Assembly (NCBI GenBank): GCA_945827465.1
Contig: CALZOH010000031.1
Coordinates: forward strand, 1-18,749
Length of the DNA stretch: 18,749 bases
Source: an uncultured Prevotellaceae bacterium
GTDB taxonomy: Bacteria > Bacteroidota > Bacteroidia > Bacteroidales > Bacteroidaceae
Direction: 5' to 3'
In this document: one piece after another, positions 1 to 7,458 of the stretch
Position numbering within the stretch: the first letter of the stretch is position 1
Layout of the letters: each line of letters begins with the position of its first letter
Notes under the pieces: generated by a model
Told to the model about the DNA's origin: nothing
Seen by the model: the letters and a program-made list of their open reading frames with translations, nothing else
Database searches by the model: none
Made by a program: the position numbers and the translations under genes

Positions 1-176
1 GGGGTCTTGATTTGTGATGTCACCGGGTGCAAGTAGGAATCAAGGGGTCTTGATTATAGGTGTCACGGGGTGCAAGTAGGAATCAAGGATTCTTGATTGT
101 GGGTTTCATCATGTGCAAGTAAGAATCAAGGGGTAGGTTTTTCAGATGTCACTGGGTGCAAGTAGAAATTCAAGGT
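1..176. repeat. Tandem array, 43-bp period, four copies (cut by window edge)
   Basis: The core GTGCAAGTAGGAATCAAGG recurs with TGCAAG starting at 28, 71, 114 and 157, exactly 43 bases apart each time. In the first two units the core runs into an inverted repeat: AATCAAG at 38-44 with CTTGATT at 49-55, and 81-87 with 92-98, each around a 4-base loop. A lone CTTGATT arm at 5-11 shows that the array continues to the left of the window. Copies 3 and 4 keep the core but lose the right arm, so the array decays toward the gene. A GTGTCAC or TGTCAC block lies just before the core in three units. No coding sense was found. Function unknown. Confidence 0.9.
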
Positions 177-220
177 GGTTTACCCTTGTTTACGTGACGT
201 GGATGCAGGTAACGGAGGGG

Positions 221-289
221 AAATATTATAAATTACGCCCGATGTATGGGGAATCCGAAGGGAGTGGATTCGGCGTACATCGGGCGTAA
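221..289 (-). terminator. Long hairpin, probable terminator of the 352-2001 gene
   Basis: A perfect 14-bp stem pairs TTACGCCCGATGTA (233-246) with TACATCGGGCGTAA (276-289). After a 4x4 internal loop, a second 6-bp stem pairs GAATCC (251-256) with GGATTC (266-271) around a 9-base loop. On the minus strand the hairpin lies about 60 bases past the stop of the lipoprotein gene and is followed by the T-rich run TTTATAATATTT (221-232 read in reverse). That fits an intrinsic terminator, though the T run is broken by As and the stem is longer than needed. It could instead be a dispersed repetitive hairpin. Confidence 0.6.
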
Positions 290-351
290 GTAGGGATATG
301 ATGTCAGTTATTCGGGATTTCAGCCTTTACATGGACAAATCCCATCCAGGA

Positions 352-2001
352 TTAGGGCTTTAACTTTACTCGGAAGGGACCGCTCACGGAGTTGAACAGT
401 AGGTCACCGTTCTCCAAGTACTGAATGATGGCATAGGTGCCGTTGCCTCGACTGGTGTCACCAAAGATCACACGGTGACGCGTTTCGCCCGTGTTCCAAT
501 CAAGTCCGGTTACCTCCCATCCGTCGGCCTGGCTGTAACCATTGACAAAGACCATTTCGGATGGGGTACTGATGGCTGGAATCATGCTTGGCGAACTAAT
601 GTCGGCGCGCGTCCATATGGTTTCCCAACAATTGTCGGCGGTGTTCCATTGCAGACGCTCTGCACCGCGCGGAGTCTCGATGAGCGGGCCGATGGCCAGT
701 ACGTCTACCACCTTGTCACCCGTTGTAGCTCCTCCGCTCAAGATGTTGTTCACGACGAAAGCTCCATATCCGGCACAGGCTACAGACTGTTCCGACTGAA
801 TCCACTCGGTCGACTCGGGCAGGCCGCACGTGATGGGGCGAACGCCTGCAATGCGCGGACTTCCGGCTACCACCTCTTTGGCATCGGAGGGGATGTTGTC
901 GCGCCAGAAGGCAACTATCTTCATCCGCTTGGCACCGTCGGTGATGACCACGAGCTTGTCTTCGTCGTCGCCAAAGCCCATCAGCGTGGGCGTAGAACCG
1001 GTGCCGTAGCCCATCTTGATGGAAGGTGCCATCGGGCCGCCGTCATAGGCCGACTGCCAAGCACCGTCGGCTTCGCTGGTACTGAGCTTTCCATTCTTTA
1101 AAATGATCTTTTGCATCAGTCCTTTTCCATTTTCCACGTTGCTGTTGCTGGCCAAGTAGATGCCGTTGTGCTCATCGATTGAGATGGAATTGCTGAGCAC
1201 CTGGTCGGCCGGCAACTGATAGCTGTCGATAATCTGTGTGAGATTGCGGTCGACGATGGCTATCCCTTTATTATATGCCACTACCAAATGGCCGTCGTAC
1301 GACATGATGACGCCCACCAGGCTCTTGGCACCGCCCACGCTGCCCTGTACGTCAAATTGTTTGTCGAGTTTGATGCCGGCGTCCGGGTTCTTCGGGTCGA
1401 CCAGGCAGTAGCGGGCAATGGTGGTGCCGATGTTGCTGTAGGCGTAATTGTCTTTATCACACAAAACATAGTTGCCGCTGGCAATGGCAAACATGGGGTT
1501 GGTGCCCAAGAAGGGTACAATGGCATTGTAGAGGTCGGAAACATTCTCATACTTGTCCGTCAGAATCCGCAGTTGCTCGTCCGTCTTCATCGTGCCCGAC
1601 GGCAGTCCGGCCTCGCCCAGCTTGGTGAACGCCCCGTTTGAAGTGCGATAATACGACACCCGGTCGCTGCTCATTCCCCACATATACCCGTCGACAGCGG
1701 CTGAAAGGGTCATCAGATTGACGGGACCGCTCCATCCGCCCTCTGCCTGCATCGGGTCGACGCGGAAGGTGCCATCGGCCACGGCGTAGGGGAAGGCATC
1801 GGTCTGAGCCGAATTGAAGTGAGTAATGCTGTAATGCTCTGCTGCCAGATAGGGATTGCGCTTGGGCGTGTTGATCTGGCTGAGCGGAAGGGAGCCATTG
1901 TCGCTTCCACCCTTCTTGTCGCAGTCGTCGTCGCTACAAGACATGAATGACACGGCTGTCAATGCAGCCAATCCTAAGAAAAATTTAGAGATGTAATACA
2001 T
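352..2001 (-). CDS. Lipoprotein of unknown function
   Basis: 549 residues. The N-terminus is a lipoprotein signal: a short charged start, a hydrophobic stretch at residues 7-20 and a lipobox ending in Cys22 (FMSC). The residues after the cysteine are strongly acidic (SDDDCDKK). In Bacteroidetes such a stretch is known to mark lipoproteins sent to the outside of the outer membrane, so surface display is likely. The rest shows no catalytic motif I recognise. Repeated short beta-rich segments with phrases such as YDGHLVVAYNKGIAIVD, and scattered GxG and DxD turns, suggest a beta-propeller-like fold; this is inference. The ATG at 2001 is supported by the signal peptide directly after it. A probable terminator lies at 221-289. 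The next gene upstream, also a lipoprotein, is divergent and not similar in sequence. No polysaccharide-utilisation partners (SusC/SusD) are adjacent. Confidence 0.85.
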   Translation of the reverse strand: MYYISKFFLGLAALTAVSFMSCSDDDCDKKGGSDNGSLPLSQINTPKRNPYLAAEHYSITHFNSAQTDAFPYAVADGTFRVDPMQAEGGWSGPVNLMTLSAAVDGYMWGMSSDRVSYYRTSNGAFTKLGEAGLPSGTMKTDEQLRILTDKYENVSDLYNAIVPFLGTNPMFAIASGNYVLCDKDNYAYSNIGTTIARYCLVDPKNPDAGIKLDKQFDVQGSVGGAKSLVGVIMSYDGHLVVAYNKGIAIVDRNLTQIIDSYQLPADQVLSNSISIDEHNGIYLASNSNVENGKGLMQKIILKNGKLSTSEADGAWQSAYDGGPMAPSIKMGYGTGSTPTLMGFGDDEDKLVVITDGAKRMKIVAFWRDNIPSDAKEVVAGSPRIAGVRPITCGLPESTEWIQSEQSVACAGYGAFVVNNILSGGATTGDKVVDVLAIGPLIETPRGAERLQWNTADNCWETIWTRADISSPSMIPAISTPSEMVFVNGYSQADGWEVTGLDWNTGETRHRVIFGDTSRGNGTYAIIQYLENGDLLFNSVSGPFRVKLKP

Positions 2002-2074
2002 ACGCTTATCTGTTTGGGATTAGTAGATGCGGAAATCGGGAACATCAATTAAGATGAAACAACTTATGTCGGGG

Positions 2075-2082
2075 CAAATTTA
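2075..2082 (-). promoter_or_regulatory. -7 promoter box for the 352-2001 lipoprotein
   Basis: Read on the minus strand this is TAAATTTG, an exact match to the Bacteroidetes -7 consensus TAnnTTTG. It lies 73 bases upstream of the ATG at 2001, giving a leader of about 65 bases. No clear TTTG -33 element is seen at the usual distance, so the call rests on the -7 box and its position. Confidence 0.4.
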
Positions 2083-2222
2083 CTGATTAAATATTTGGGA
2101 TGCTGATTTCGGCGAAGCATTTTTCAGGACGGAAGTAGCCGCTTGATTTTATTTAACAACCTCTGCAACTGACGGGATGATATTTTTAAGGTGGCAAGGA
2201 GGGTATTCCCTGAATTTTTACT

Positions 2223-2230
2223 TACCTTTG
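2223..2230 (+). promoter_or_regulatory. -7 promoter box for the 2263-3555 lipoprotein
   Basis: TACCTTTG matches the Bacteroidetes -7 consensus TAnnTTTG exactly and ends 32 bases before the ATG at 2263. It would start transcription near 2237, which rules out the in-frame GTG at 2191 as the translation start. No convincing -33 box was found. Confidence 0.5.
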
Positions 2231-2262
2231 GCGCATTGAATAACTTAATTACACAAACAGAA

Positions 2263-3555
2263 ATGATGAAATCCTATTTAATGCTTGCTACATTATGCGC
2301 ACTGTTTTGCCTAACAGCCTGTAGCGATTCAGACGACAATCCGAATGAAGGAAACATTGTCAACCCGAGTCCCAAGGAACAATGGGGAAAAACCCTGGTG
2401 GGAAGTGATGGCACGATTTTTGCCTATCCTGACCTGTACGTGAATTACTGGGAGTACACGTGGAATACCGACCCGGAAGGTGAGAACAAAGACATCGCCC
2501 TGTGCATCAAGGGAGCATTCCCCAAGGCTCGATTCTTCAGTTTCAGTCTTTACGACGATGAAAAAGGCGAAGCCATTGGTGGATTGGCCGACAATGAGAT
2601 TACGCCGGATGAAGGTTCGGTCAATCCCTTTGAACAAACATCTGACAAGACCAATTATTTTACCCTCTACATTGTGCCTTCCACAATGGATGCAGCTAAA
2701 ATCGCCCGGCTCGGTTCCAACAATGTGTGCGTGTTGAAGGCCGGTGTCACCCGGGCAGCAGTGGTTGTGCGCGAATACCTGGGCGAAGGCGAGACCGGCG
2801 GAGTGGAGTTGCCTGCCATTCATGCCCTCGACATCAACACGCTCAAGGAGGTGAAAGCACCCTTGCGCATGAACTCCAACGTGACGAATTTTGCTGTCAG
2901 CTACGACCATCTCTGGTCGGACGACAACGACGACATGCCTTTCTTCCTGGCATCACGCGGAGCCTACTATCCCAACAACTCTACCGACTACTTATTCGCC
3001 CGTACCATCTTGAAGGACGACCAGGTATTGGTCTTCAGTTTCATCCCCGTACCCATACCGCAGCGTGTGGAGGACTATCGGGGAGCTAAAGCCCGCTATT
3101 GGTCCATGTGTTTTGGCTCTGCACGCGACACGCATTCCTATTACTCCGTCTACGACAAGCAAGCCAATGTGCCTGATGGCGAGCAGTGCACCTTTGTGGT
3201 CTGCATGAAACAGAATCCGCAACTGGATGCCGTTACCGCCAAAGTAGCTGAAGAGAAGGCTCGCGGCCGCTATTGGCAACTCATCGTGTGGGACCGTGAG
3301 CGACTCTCGGTGGAAAACAAACCCATTGGGGACTGCATCGTAACGATGTATCGGAACATCTTGCCCAATAAGGCCTGGGAATACTCCATCTCTCAAATGA
3401 TAGCCACCCCTTACGGTGATCCGGTCAATACGGCGAGCAAAGATCCTGACCACATGATTGCCCATAAGGCATTGGGCGAATATGGTCCTTATGGCATGAA
3501 GTACGCCACGGCAGACTTCTTGAGCGACACCTTCACATTGCCTGCCAAGAAATAA
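2263..3555 (+). CDS. Lipoprotein of unknown function
   Basis: 430 residues from the ATG at 2263; an immediately following ATG at 2266 is equally possible. The reading frame stays open upstream to a GTG at 2191, but that start would bury the signal peptide and lies before the likely transcription start. The N-terminus has a hydrophobic segment at residues 4-17 and the lipobox LTAC with Cys20, followed by SDSDDNPNEG, the acidic export signal of Bacteroidetes surface lipoproteins. The mature part contains a beta-rich block (near residues 75-110, with FFSFSLYDDEKGEAIGG) and Trp/Tyr-rich stretches. I do not recognise a family and see no hydrolase or binding motif. It stands alone as a transcript, with its own -7 box and a two-way terminator after it. 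Not homologous by eye to the divergent lipoprotein at 352-2001. Confidence 0.85.
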   Translation: MMKSYLMLATLCALFCLTACSDSDDNPNEGNIVNPSPKEQWGKTLVGSDGTIFAYPDLYVNYWEYTWNTDPEGENKDIALCIKGAFPKARFFSFSLYDDEKGEAIGGLADNEITPDEGSVNPFEQTSDKTNYFTLYIVPSTMDAAKIARLGSNNVCVLKAGVTRAAVVVREYLGEGETGGVELPAIHALDINTLKEVKAPLRMNSNVTNFAVSYDHLWSDDNDDMPFFLASRGAYYPNNSTDYLFARTILKDDQVLVFSFIPVPIPQRVEDYRGAKARYWSMCFGSARDTHSYYSVYDKQANVPDGEQCTFVVCMKQNPQLDAVTAKVAEEKARGRYWQLIVWDRERLSVENKPIGDCIVTMYRNILPNKAWEYSISQMIATPYGDPVNTASKDPDHMIAHKALGEYGPYGMKYATADFLSDTFTLPAKK

Positions 3556-3588
3556 ACTGAAAAGCAGTGGGCGGATGCCTCCACAGAA

Positions 3589-3630
3589 AAGGGGCTGTGT
3601 TGTAAAACTTCAATTACTACACAGCCCCTT
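3589..3630. terminator. Bidirectional terminator between convergent genes
   Basis: A perfect 12-bp stem pairs AAGGGGCTGTGT (3589-3600) with ACACAGCCCCTT (3619-3630) around an 18-base loop. It starts 34 bases after the stop of the plus-strand lipoprotein and 26 bases past the serS stop on the minus strand. On the minus strand it is followed by CCCCTTTTCTG, a short T run typical of intrinsic termination. The plus-strand tail is weaker (CCCCTTAAAGTT). Confidence 0.8.
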
Positions 3631-3655
3631 AAAGTTAGGTAGGATGAAATCCCGG

Positions 3656-4930
3656 TTATTGAATCATTTCAAAGCCGGTATAAGGAATCAAAGCCTTGGG
3701 CATGCGGATGCCTTCAGGCGTTTGGAAATCTTCGAGAATAGCAGCAACTATGCGCGGCAAAGCCAGAGCCGAACCGTTGAGGGTGTGGCAAAGGGTGATT
3801 TTCTTGCCATCTTTGCGATAGCGGCAGTGCATGCGGTTGGCTTGATAGGTATCGAAGTTCGACACGGAGCTAACTTCCAACCAACGCTTTTGAGCCTCGG
3901 AATATACTTCAAAGTCGTAACAGATGGAAGAGGTGAAACTCATGTCACCACCACACAGACGGAGGATGCGATAAGGCAATTCCAACTTCTGCAGGAGGCC
4001 TTCAACGTGGTCGAGCATCTCCTGATGGCTTTCGCGAGAGTGCTCGGGAGTATCGATGCGCACTATTTCTACTTTGGAGAATTCGTGGAGTCGGTTCAAA
4101 CCTCTTACATCCTTGCCGTATGAACCGGCTTCGCGGCGGAAACACTGCGTGTAAGCACAATTCTTGATGGGGAGTTTGGCCTCGTCAAGGATGGTATCGC
4201 GGTAAATGTTGGTGACGGGCACTTCTGCCGTAGGAATCAGGTAGAGGTCGTCAACCTCGCAGTGGTACATCTGTCCTTCTTTGTCGGGCAGCTGACCGGT
4301 GCCGTAACCCGAAGCGGCATTCACCACCGTGGGCGGCATGATTTCGGTATATCCGGCCTTGCGTGCTTCGTCCAGGAAGAAGTTGATGAGCGCTCTTTGC
4401 AGGCGTGCGCCCTGTCCGATATAGACGGGGAAACCGGCTCCGCTGATTTTTACGCCCAAATCGAAATCAATTAAGTTGTATTTCTTGGCGAGTTCCCAGT
4501 GGGGCAGCGCGTTTTCGGGCAGTTGGGTCTCCATTCCACCCATCTTTACCACTACGTTATCCTCGGCCGAAGTTCCTTCAGGCACTTCGTCGTAGGGTAA
4601 GTTAGGTATGGTGTAGAGGAGTTCTTGCAGTTGTTTTTCAGCTTGGTCTTTATCTTCCTGAAGTTTTTTGCTCTGTTCTTTGAGTAGTGCCACTTCTTGC
4701 TTGGCTTGTTCAGCTTCGGCCTTCTTGCCTTCTTTCATCAAAAGTCCGATGGTCTTAGCTGTTTTATTCTGTTCAGCCAGATTTTTGTCTAATTCAGTCT
4801 GGGCTGCCTTTCTCTTTTCATTATAGCTGATGGCCTGTTCTATACATTCGGCAGCCTGTGGAAAATGCTTTTTCTCCAAACCTTTGATGGCGGCTTCCTT
4901 ATTTTCTGTAATCTGATTAATGGTAAGCAT
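3656..4930 (-). CDS. serS: Seryl-tRNA synthetase
   Basis: 424 residues, the normal length for bacterial SerRS. The enzyme loads serine onto tRNA-Ser (and onto tRNA-Sec where present) in the cytoplasm through a seryl-adenylate intermediate. Residues about 28-105 form the long antiparallel coiled-coil arm that grips the tRNA variable arm; it is rich in Lys, Glu and Gln. The class II core follows: the serine-binding TAEVP at 234-238, motif 2 beginning FRREAGS at 264-270 and running to the HEFSKVE stretch ending at 288, and motif 3 at 385-400 beginning NGSALALPR with the class-defining arginine Arg393. All key residues are present. The ATG at 4930 fits the family start, and AAAAGGAAC on the minus strand just upstream is a good ribosome binding site. 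Probably transcribed alone from the -7 box at 4954-4961 and ended by the hairpin at 3589-3630. Confidence 0.98.
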   Translation of the reverse strand: MLTINQITENKEAAIKGLEKKHFPQAAECIEQAISYNEKRKAAQTELDKNLAEQNKTAKTIGLLMKEGKKAEAEQAKQEVALLKEQSKKLQEDKDQAEKQLQELLYTIPNLPYDEVPEGTSAEDNVVVKMGGMETQLPENALPHWELAKKYNLIDFDLGVKISGAGFPVYIGQGARLQRALINFFLDEARKAGYTEIMPPTVVNAASGYGTGQLPDKEGQMYHCEVDDLYLIPTAEVPVTNIYRDTILDEAKLPIKNCAYTQCFRREAGSYGKDVRGLNRLHEFSKVEIVRIDTPEHSRESHQEMLDHVEGLLQKLELPYRILRLCGGDMSFTSSICYDFEVYSEAQKRWLEVSSVSNFDTYQANRMHCRYRKDGKKITLCHTLNGSALALPRIVAAILEDFQTPEGIRMPKALIPYTGFEMIQ

Positions 4931-4953
4931 ATTGATGTTCCTTTTTACGCCCG

Positions 4954-4961
4954 CAAAATTA
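4954..4961 (-). promoter_or_regulatory. -7 promoter box for serS
   Basis: On the minus strand this reads TAATTTTG, an exact TAnnTTTG match, and it would give a leader of under 20 bases. The same eight bases occur in mirror orientation at 5004-5011 for the divergent gene, with a dyad exactly midway. Confidence 0.55.
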
Positions 4962-4974
4962 CATAAAAAAGGAG

Positions 4975-4990
4975 AGTCATGGCGATGACT
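4975..4990. promoter_or_regulatory. Dyad centred between two divergent promoters
   Basis: AGTCAT (4975-4980) and ATGACT (4985-4990) form a perfect 6-bp inverted repeat around GGCG. Exactly 13 bases separate it from each flanking TAATTTTG box, so it occupies the -20 to -35 part of both promoters. No TTTG -33 element is visible on either side. A shared regulator site is a reasonable inference; no protein can be named. Confidence 0.35.
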
Positions 4991-5003
4991 ACTTGATTTT
5001 TCT

Positions 5004-5011
5004 TAATTTTG
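5004..5011 (+). promoter_or_regulatory. -7 promoter box for the beta-helix gene
   Basis: TAATTTTG matches TAnnTTTG exactly. The predicted transcript start near 5018 excludes the upstream in-frame TTG at 4993. It leaves about 5 bases before the ATG at 5023 and about 17 before the ATG at 5035, which favours the second. Confidence 0.5.
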
Positions 5012-5034
5012 TCCGCCAGTTAATGGCAGAACAG

Positions 5035-7350
5035 ATGAAAAGAATCATTCTAAGTGAATCGATAACGACCGATGCCCTGGTTGCAGCGCTCTCTGAAAAG
5101 GAGGCTCTGCTCATTGTGGAGGCTGATTTCGACTTGAAAGGTCGCTCGGTGAACATGTCGGCTTCGTCGATGATGCAGTTTGCAGGCGGAAGTCTTCGTC
5201 ATGGAACGCTGCAAGGTTGTGTGCGGTTCATGGCCGGCGGTATGTGGGTGTTTCGTGAAGGCTTGCGCTTTGCCGACGATGCCCGTCTGAATGTATCTGA
5301 AATCTGTCCGGAATGGTTTGGTGCCATGGGTGATTATGATTTGAACACTCATCAAGGTCACGATGACACGGCTGCCATTAACCGCGCCATAGAAGTAGCC
5401 GAGCAGTTGTCGGTAAAAACCCTTCGTTTCCGTGCCGTGAACTATTGGGTGACGGGTGTCGTGATCAATCGTGGTAATGTGAGACTGCTCGGCAGTGGTG
5501 CTCAGCTGCGCGAAGACCAATGGGAGCGGGGCAAGGCCGGTACTGACATTCGGCAGATGTTTACGAACAGGGCCAGCTTGCTTTGCGTTGCGCCGGGGAA
5601 GAGCTGCGTGATCTGTGGTGAAGACGTAGCTGATCCTGTCAGCATGAGTGATCTGCAGTTGGTTTGTGACCGGAAACATGCGGGAAGTAAATCGCCGACA
5701 TTAGGCGTTGACTTCCGCTCAACGGTCAATGCCCCCACGTGGCCGGTGATGTTCGAGCGTTGTTTTTTCCAAGGTTTCGACAAGGCGTTTTGTATCAATA
5801 GCACTTTAGCCTATCCCTTGAATTACCTGAAGTTTCAGGATTGTGCATTTGTAGATAATGGCTATTGCGTGTATGCCTCGTCTGTCTCAGAGCAAATACA
5901 TGCCAAGTCGGGCATCACTCGCCAATGCGTTTGGTCGTTCGAGTTCTTGGGGAACAAGTGTCATCATAATTGGTACCTATTATATATTAATGTACAGAAA
6001 GGACTCTGTCGCATTGACAATAACAATTGTGAAGGAACCCTTGGCGATGAGAAGGCTCAGCAGGAAGGTTATGCCATTGACGTGGAGATTGGTCAGCGTG
6101 CAACGGCTTCCATTTGTCATAATCATTTTGAACTGAACCGAACGCCTCTGCTGAGGGTGGTGAGCAGTACGTCACTTGATAGTCAGGTGACGGCGATGGG
6201 GAACAATACAGACGGCGTGCAAGCGGAGATGAACCGCAGTTATTTCGAGCGGGTCAAGGTGGAGACCACCCTGTCAGCCGAACTGTGTAACTGTATGTTT
6301 GAAGGTCACCAAAGAGTACAACGGAAGGCTTTGCTTTCGGGTAAGTCGGTGGTGTTTACTCCCGACGAATGTCTGATGCCGCTACAAAAGAGCAGTGCTC
6401 AAGCCGTGGTGACATCGGTCAGCGAGCAACCTTCGTTGCTGAAGAAATGGGTGGATACATCCTTCGGACGTCTGTGTATGGGATGTTATTATGCCAATTC
6501 CTTTGCTACGACTCCTGTTTTGAATACTCTCTTGAAGTATCAGTCAGGCATGCGTTACTTGAATCTTGAAATGCTCTATGTGAGACGTTCTCCTTCGGTG
6601 CTGTTCAGTAACATTTATCTGCGCATCGGCTACATGAAAGGCGATAGAACTTTGCGTGTTGCCGATGTAAGTCCCGGCCATTTGTATTCGCCTTGGAGCG
6701 GCAGTTTCAGAATGCGTGTACAGATACCCTTGGAAGAAGTGTCCGGATCAACCGACTTGCACGTTCAGATGGCGGTATATACCGACACAAAACATCTGGC
6801 CGAGGTCGGTGAACTGTTCATCGGCTGCCGGCATTTATTGCTCTCAGCCGATCGGGTGGACCTTTATGAACAGATGGCAACGCGTTACGATATGAATCTG
6901 TCATTTGCAGAGGAAGAGCAATTCCTGATAGAGAAAGGCGAACGCTTCGTAATGGGTGTTTTTGATGTCAGCTGTCTGGAAGGAGGTTGCTGTTTGCCCG
7001 CTACGGAGTTTGTGCATTCCTCTGGAACCGATTACGTGGTTGCACCGGTTCGTCCGCTGGGTTCAACGTGGACCGATGGTCTGCATACGTTCCGATTGAT
7101 TGGATTGGCTGCGGAGTTAACCGATTATCAGCATGTGAAGTATTACATCGACCAATCGGTTGACCAAATGGAGTGGGGAAAGCGTTACAGGAGTTTATCT
7201 CCCCGTTTGCTTGGCAGCGGAGCGGGCAATAGGAAGGATTTGGAAGGAAATAGTGGTAGGTGCTTGTGCCCGGGTTCAACCTTCTATGCAGCGAATGAGG
7301 GAAAAAAATATATTCTCAATGACAATGGGAAGTGGGTGGTAAGGAGTTGA
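5035..7350 (+). CDS. Right-handed beta-helix protein resembling phage tail spikes
   Basis: About 771 residues from the ATG at 5035; the ATG at 5023 would add four. The N-terminal region contains FAGGSLRHGTLQG (residues 49-61), then PEWFGA (92-97) and DDTAAINRAI (110-119). This order of motifs is typical of the pectate-lyase-like N-terminal part of phage tail-spike and appendage proteins in Bacteroidales phages, where a right-handed parallel beta-helix follows. The middle has the irregular Asn- and Cys-containing strands expected of such a helix. The C-terminal end, with PGSTFYAANEGKKYILNDNGKWV, resembles the short terminal motif seen at the end of many phage fibre proteins. There is no signal peptide or lipobox, unusual for a bacterial polysaccharide lyase and usual for a virion protein. 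No other phage gene is nearby and the flanks are housekeeping genes. Catalytic activity cannot be claimed: no lyase or hydrolase residues were identified. A cytoplasmic or otherwise exported beta-helix protein is the alternative. Confidence 0.75.
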   Translation: MKRIILSESITTDALVAALSEKEALLIVEADFDLKGRSVNMSASSMMQFAGGSLRHGTLQGCVRFMAGGMWVFREGLRFADDARLNVSEICPEWFGAMGDYDLNTHQGHDDTAAINRAIEVAEQLSVKTLRFRAVNYWVTGVVINRGNVRLLGSGAQLREDQWERGKAGTDIRQMFTNRASLLCVAPGKSCVICGEDVADPVSMSDLQLVCDRKHAGSKSPTLGVDFRSTVNAPTWPVMFERCFFQGFDKAFCINSTLAYPLNYLKFQDCAFVDNGYCVYASSVSEQIHAKSGITRQCVWSFEFLGNKCHHNWYLLYINVQKGLCRIDNNNCEGTLGDEKAQQEGYAIDVEIGQRATASICHNHFELNRTPLLRVVSSTSLDSQVTAMGNNTDGVQAEMNRSYFERVKVETTLSAELCNCMFEGHQRVQRKALLSGKSVVFTPDECLMPLQKSSAQAVVTSVSEQPSLLKKWVDTSFGRLCMGCYYANSFATTPVLNTLLKYQSGMRYLNLEMLYVRRSPSVLFSNIYLRIGYMKGDRTLRVADVSPGHLYSPWSGSFRMRVQIPLEEVSGSTDLHVQMAVYTDTKHLAEVGELFIGCRHLLLSADRVDLYEQMATRYDMNLSFAEEEQFLIEKGERFVMGVFDVSCLEGGCCLPATEFVHSSGTDYVVAPVRPLGSTWTDGLHTFRLIGLAAELTDYQHVKYYIDQSVDQMEWGKRYRSLSPRLLGSGAGNRKDLEGNSGRCLCPGSTFYAANEGKKYILNDNGKWVVRS

Positions 7351-7389
7351 CGGGTGAGAAAACCTGCTTCTATATCGCCCATCAAAAAA

Positions 7390-7428
7390 TCGCGGCAGTT
7401 AGTCTGGTGAAAAGAATAACTGCCGCGA
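7390..7428. terminator. Bidirectional terminator between convergent genes
   Basis: A perfect 12-bp stem pairs TCGCGGCAGTTA (7390-7401) with TAACTGCCGCGA (7417-7428) around 15 bases. On the minus strand it lies 31 bases past the oxidoreductase stop and is followed by TTTTTTGATGG, a clear T run. On the plus strand it lies 40 bases past the beta-helix gene, with a weaker tail (AACTTATAG). Confidence 0.8.
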
Positions 7429-7458
7429 AACTTATAGGAGAATCTCTTTCTGAATCGT

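Noticed and set aside
1..176. Left array as a CRISPR array
   Set aside because: The period is constant but the parts between cores are themselves related, the conserved core is only about 19-21 bases, and no cas gene is present.
233..289. Hairpin at 233-289 as a miniature transposable element
   Set aside because: At 57 bases it is too short, no target-site duplication is visible, and its place after a gene fits a terminator better.
475..1101. 208-codon open frame antisense to the first lipoprotein
   Set aside because: It overlaps a well-supported gene completely, has no promoter box or ribosome binding site, and the peptide resembles no family.
2191..2262. Upstream GTG start for the second lipoprotein
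   Set aside because: It would put 24 residues before the signal peptide and lies upstream of the -7 box at 2223-2230.
3575..4123. 182-codon plus-strand frame antisense to the 3' end of serS
   Set aside because: It starts within the two-way terminator region and overlaps SerRS motifs 2 and 3; a shadow frame.
4993..5034. Upstream TTG start for the beta-helix gene
   Set aside because: It lies before the predicted transcript start; ATGs at 5023 and 5035 are better.
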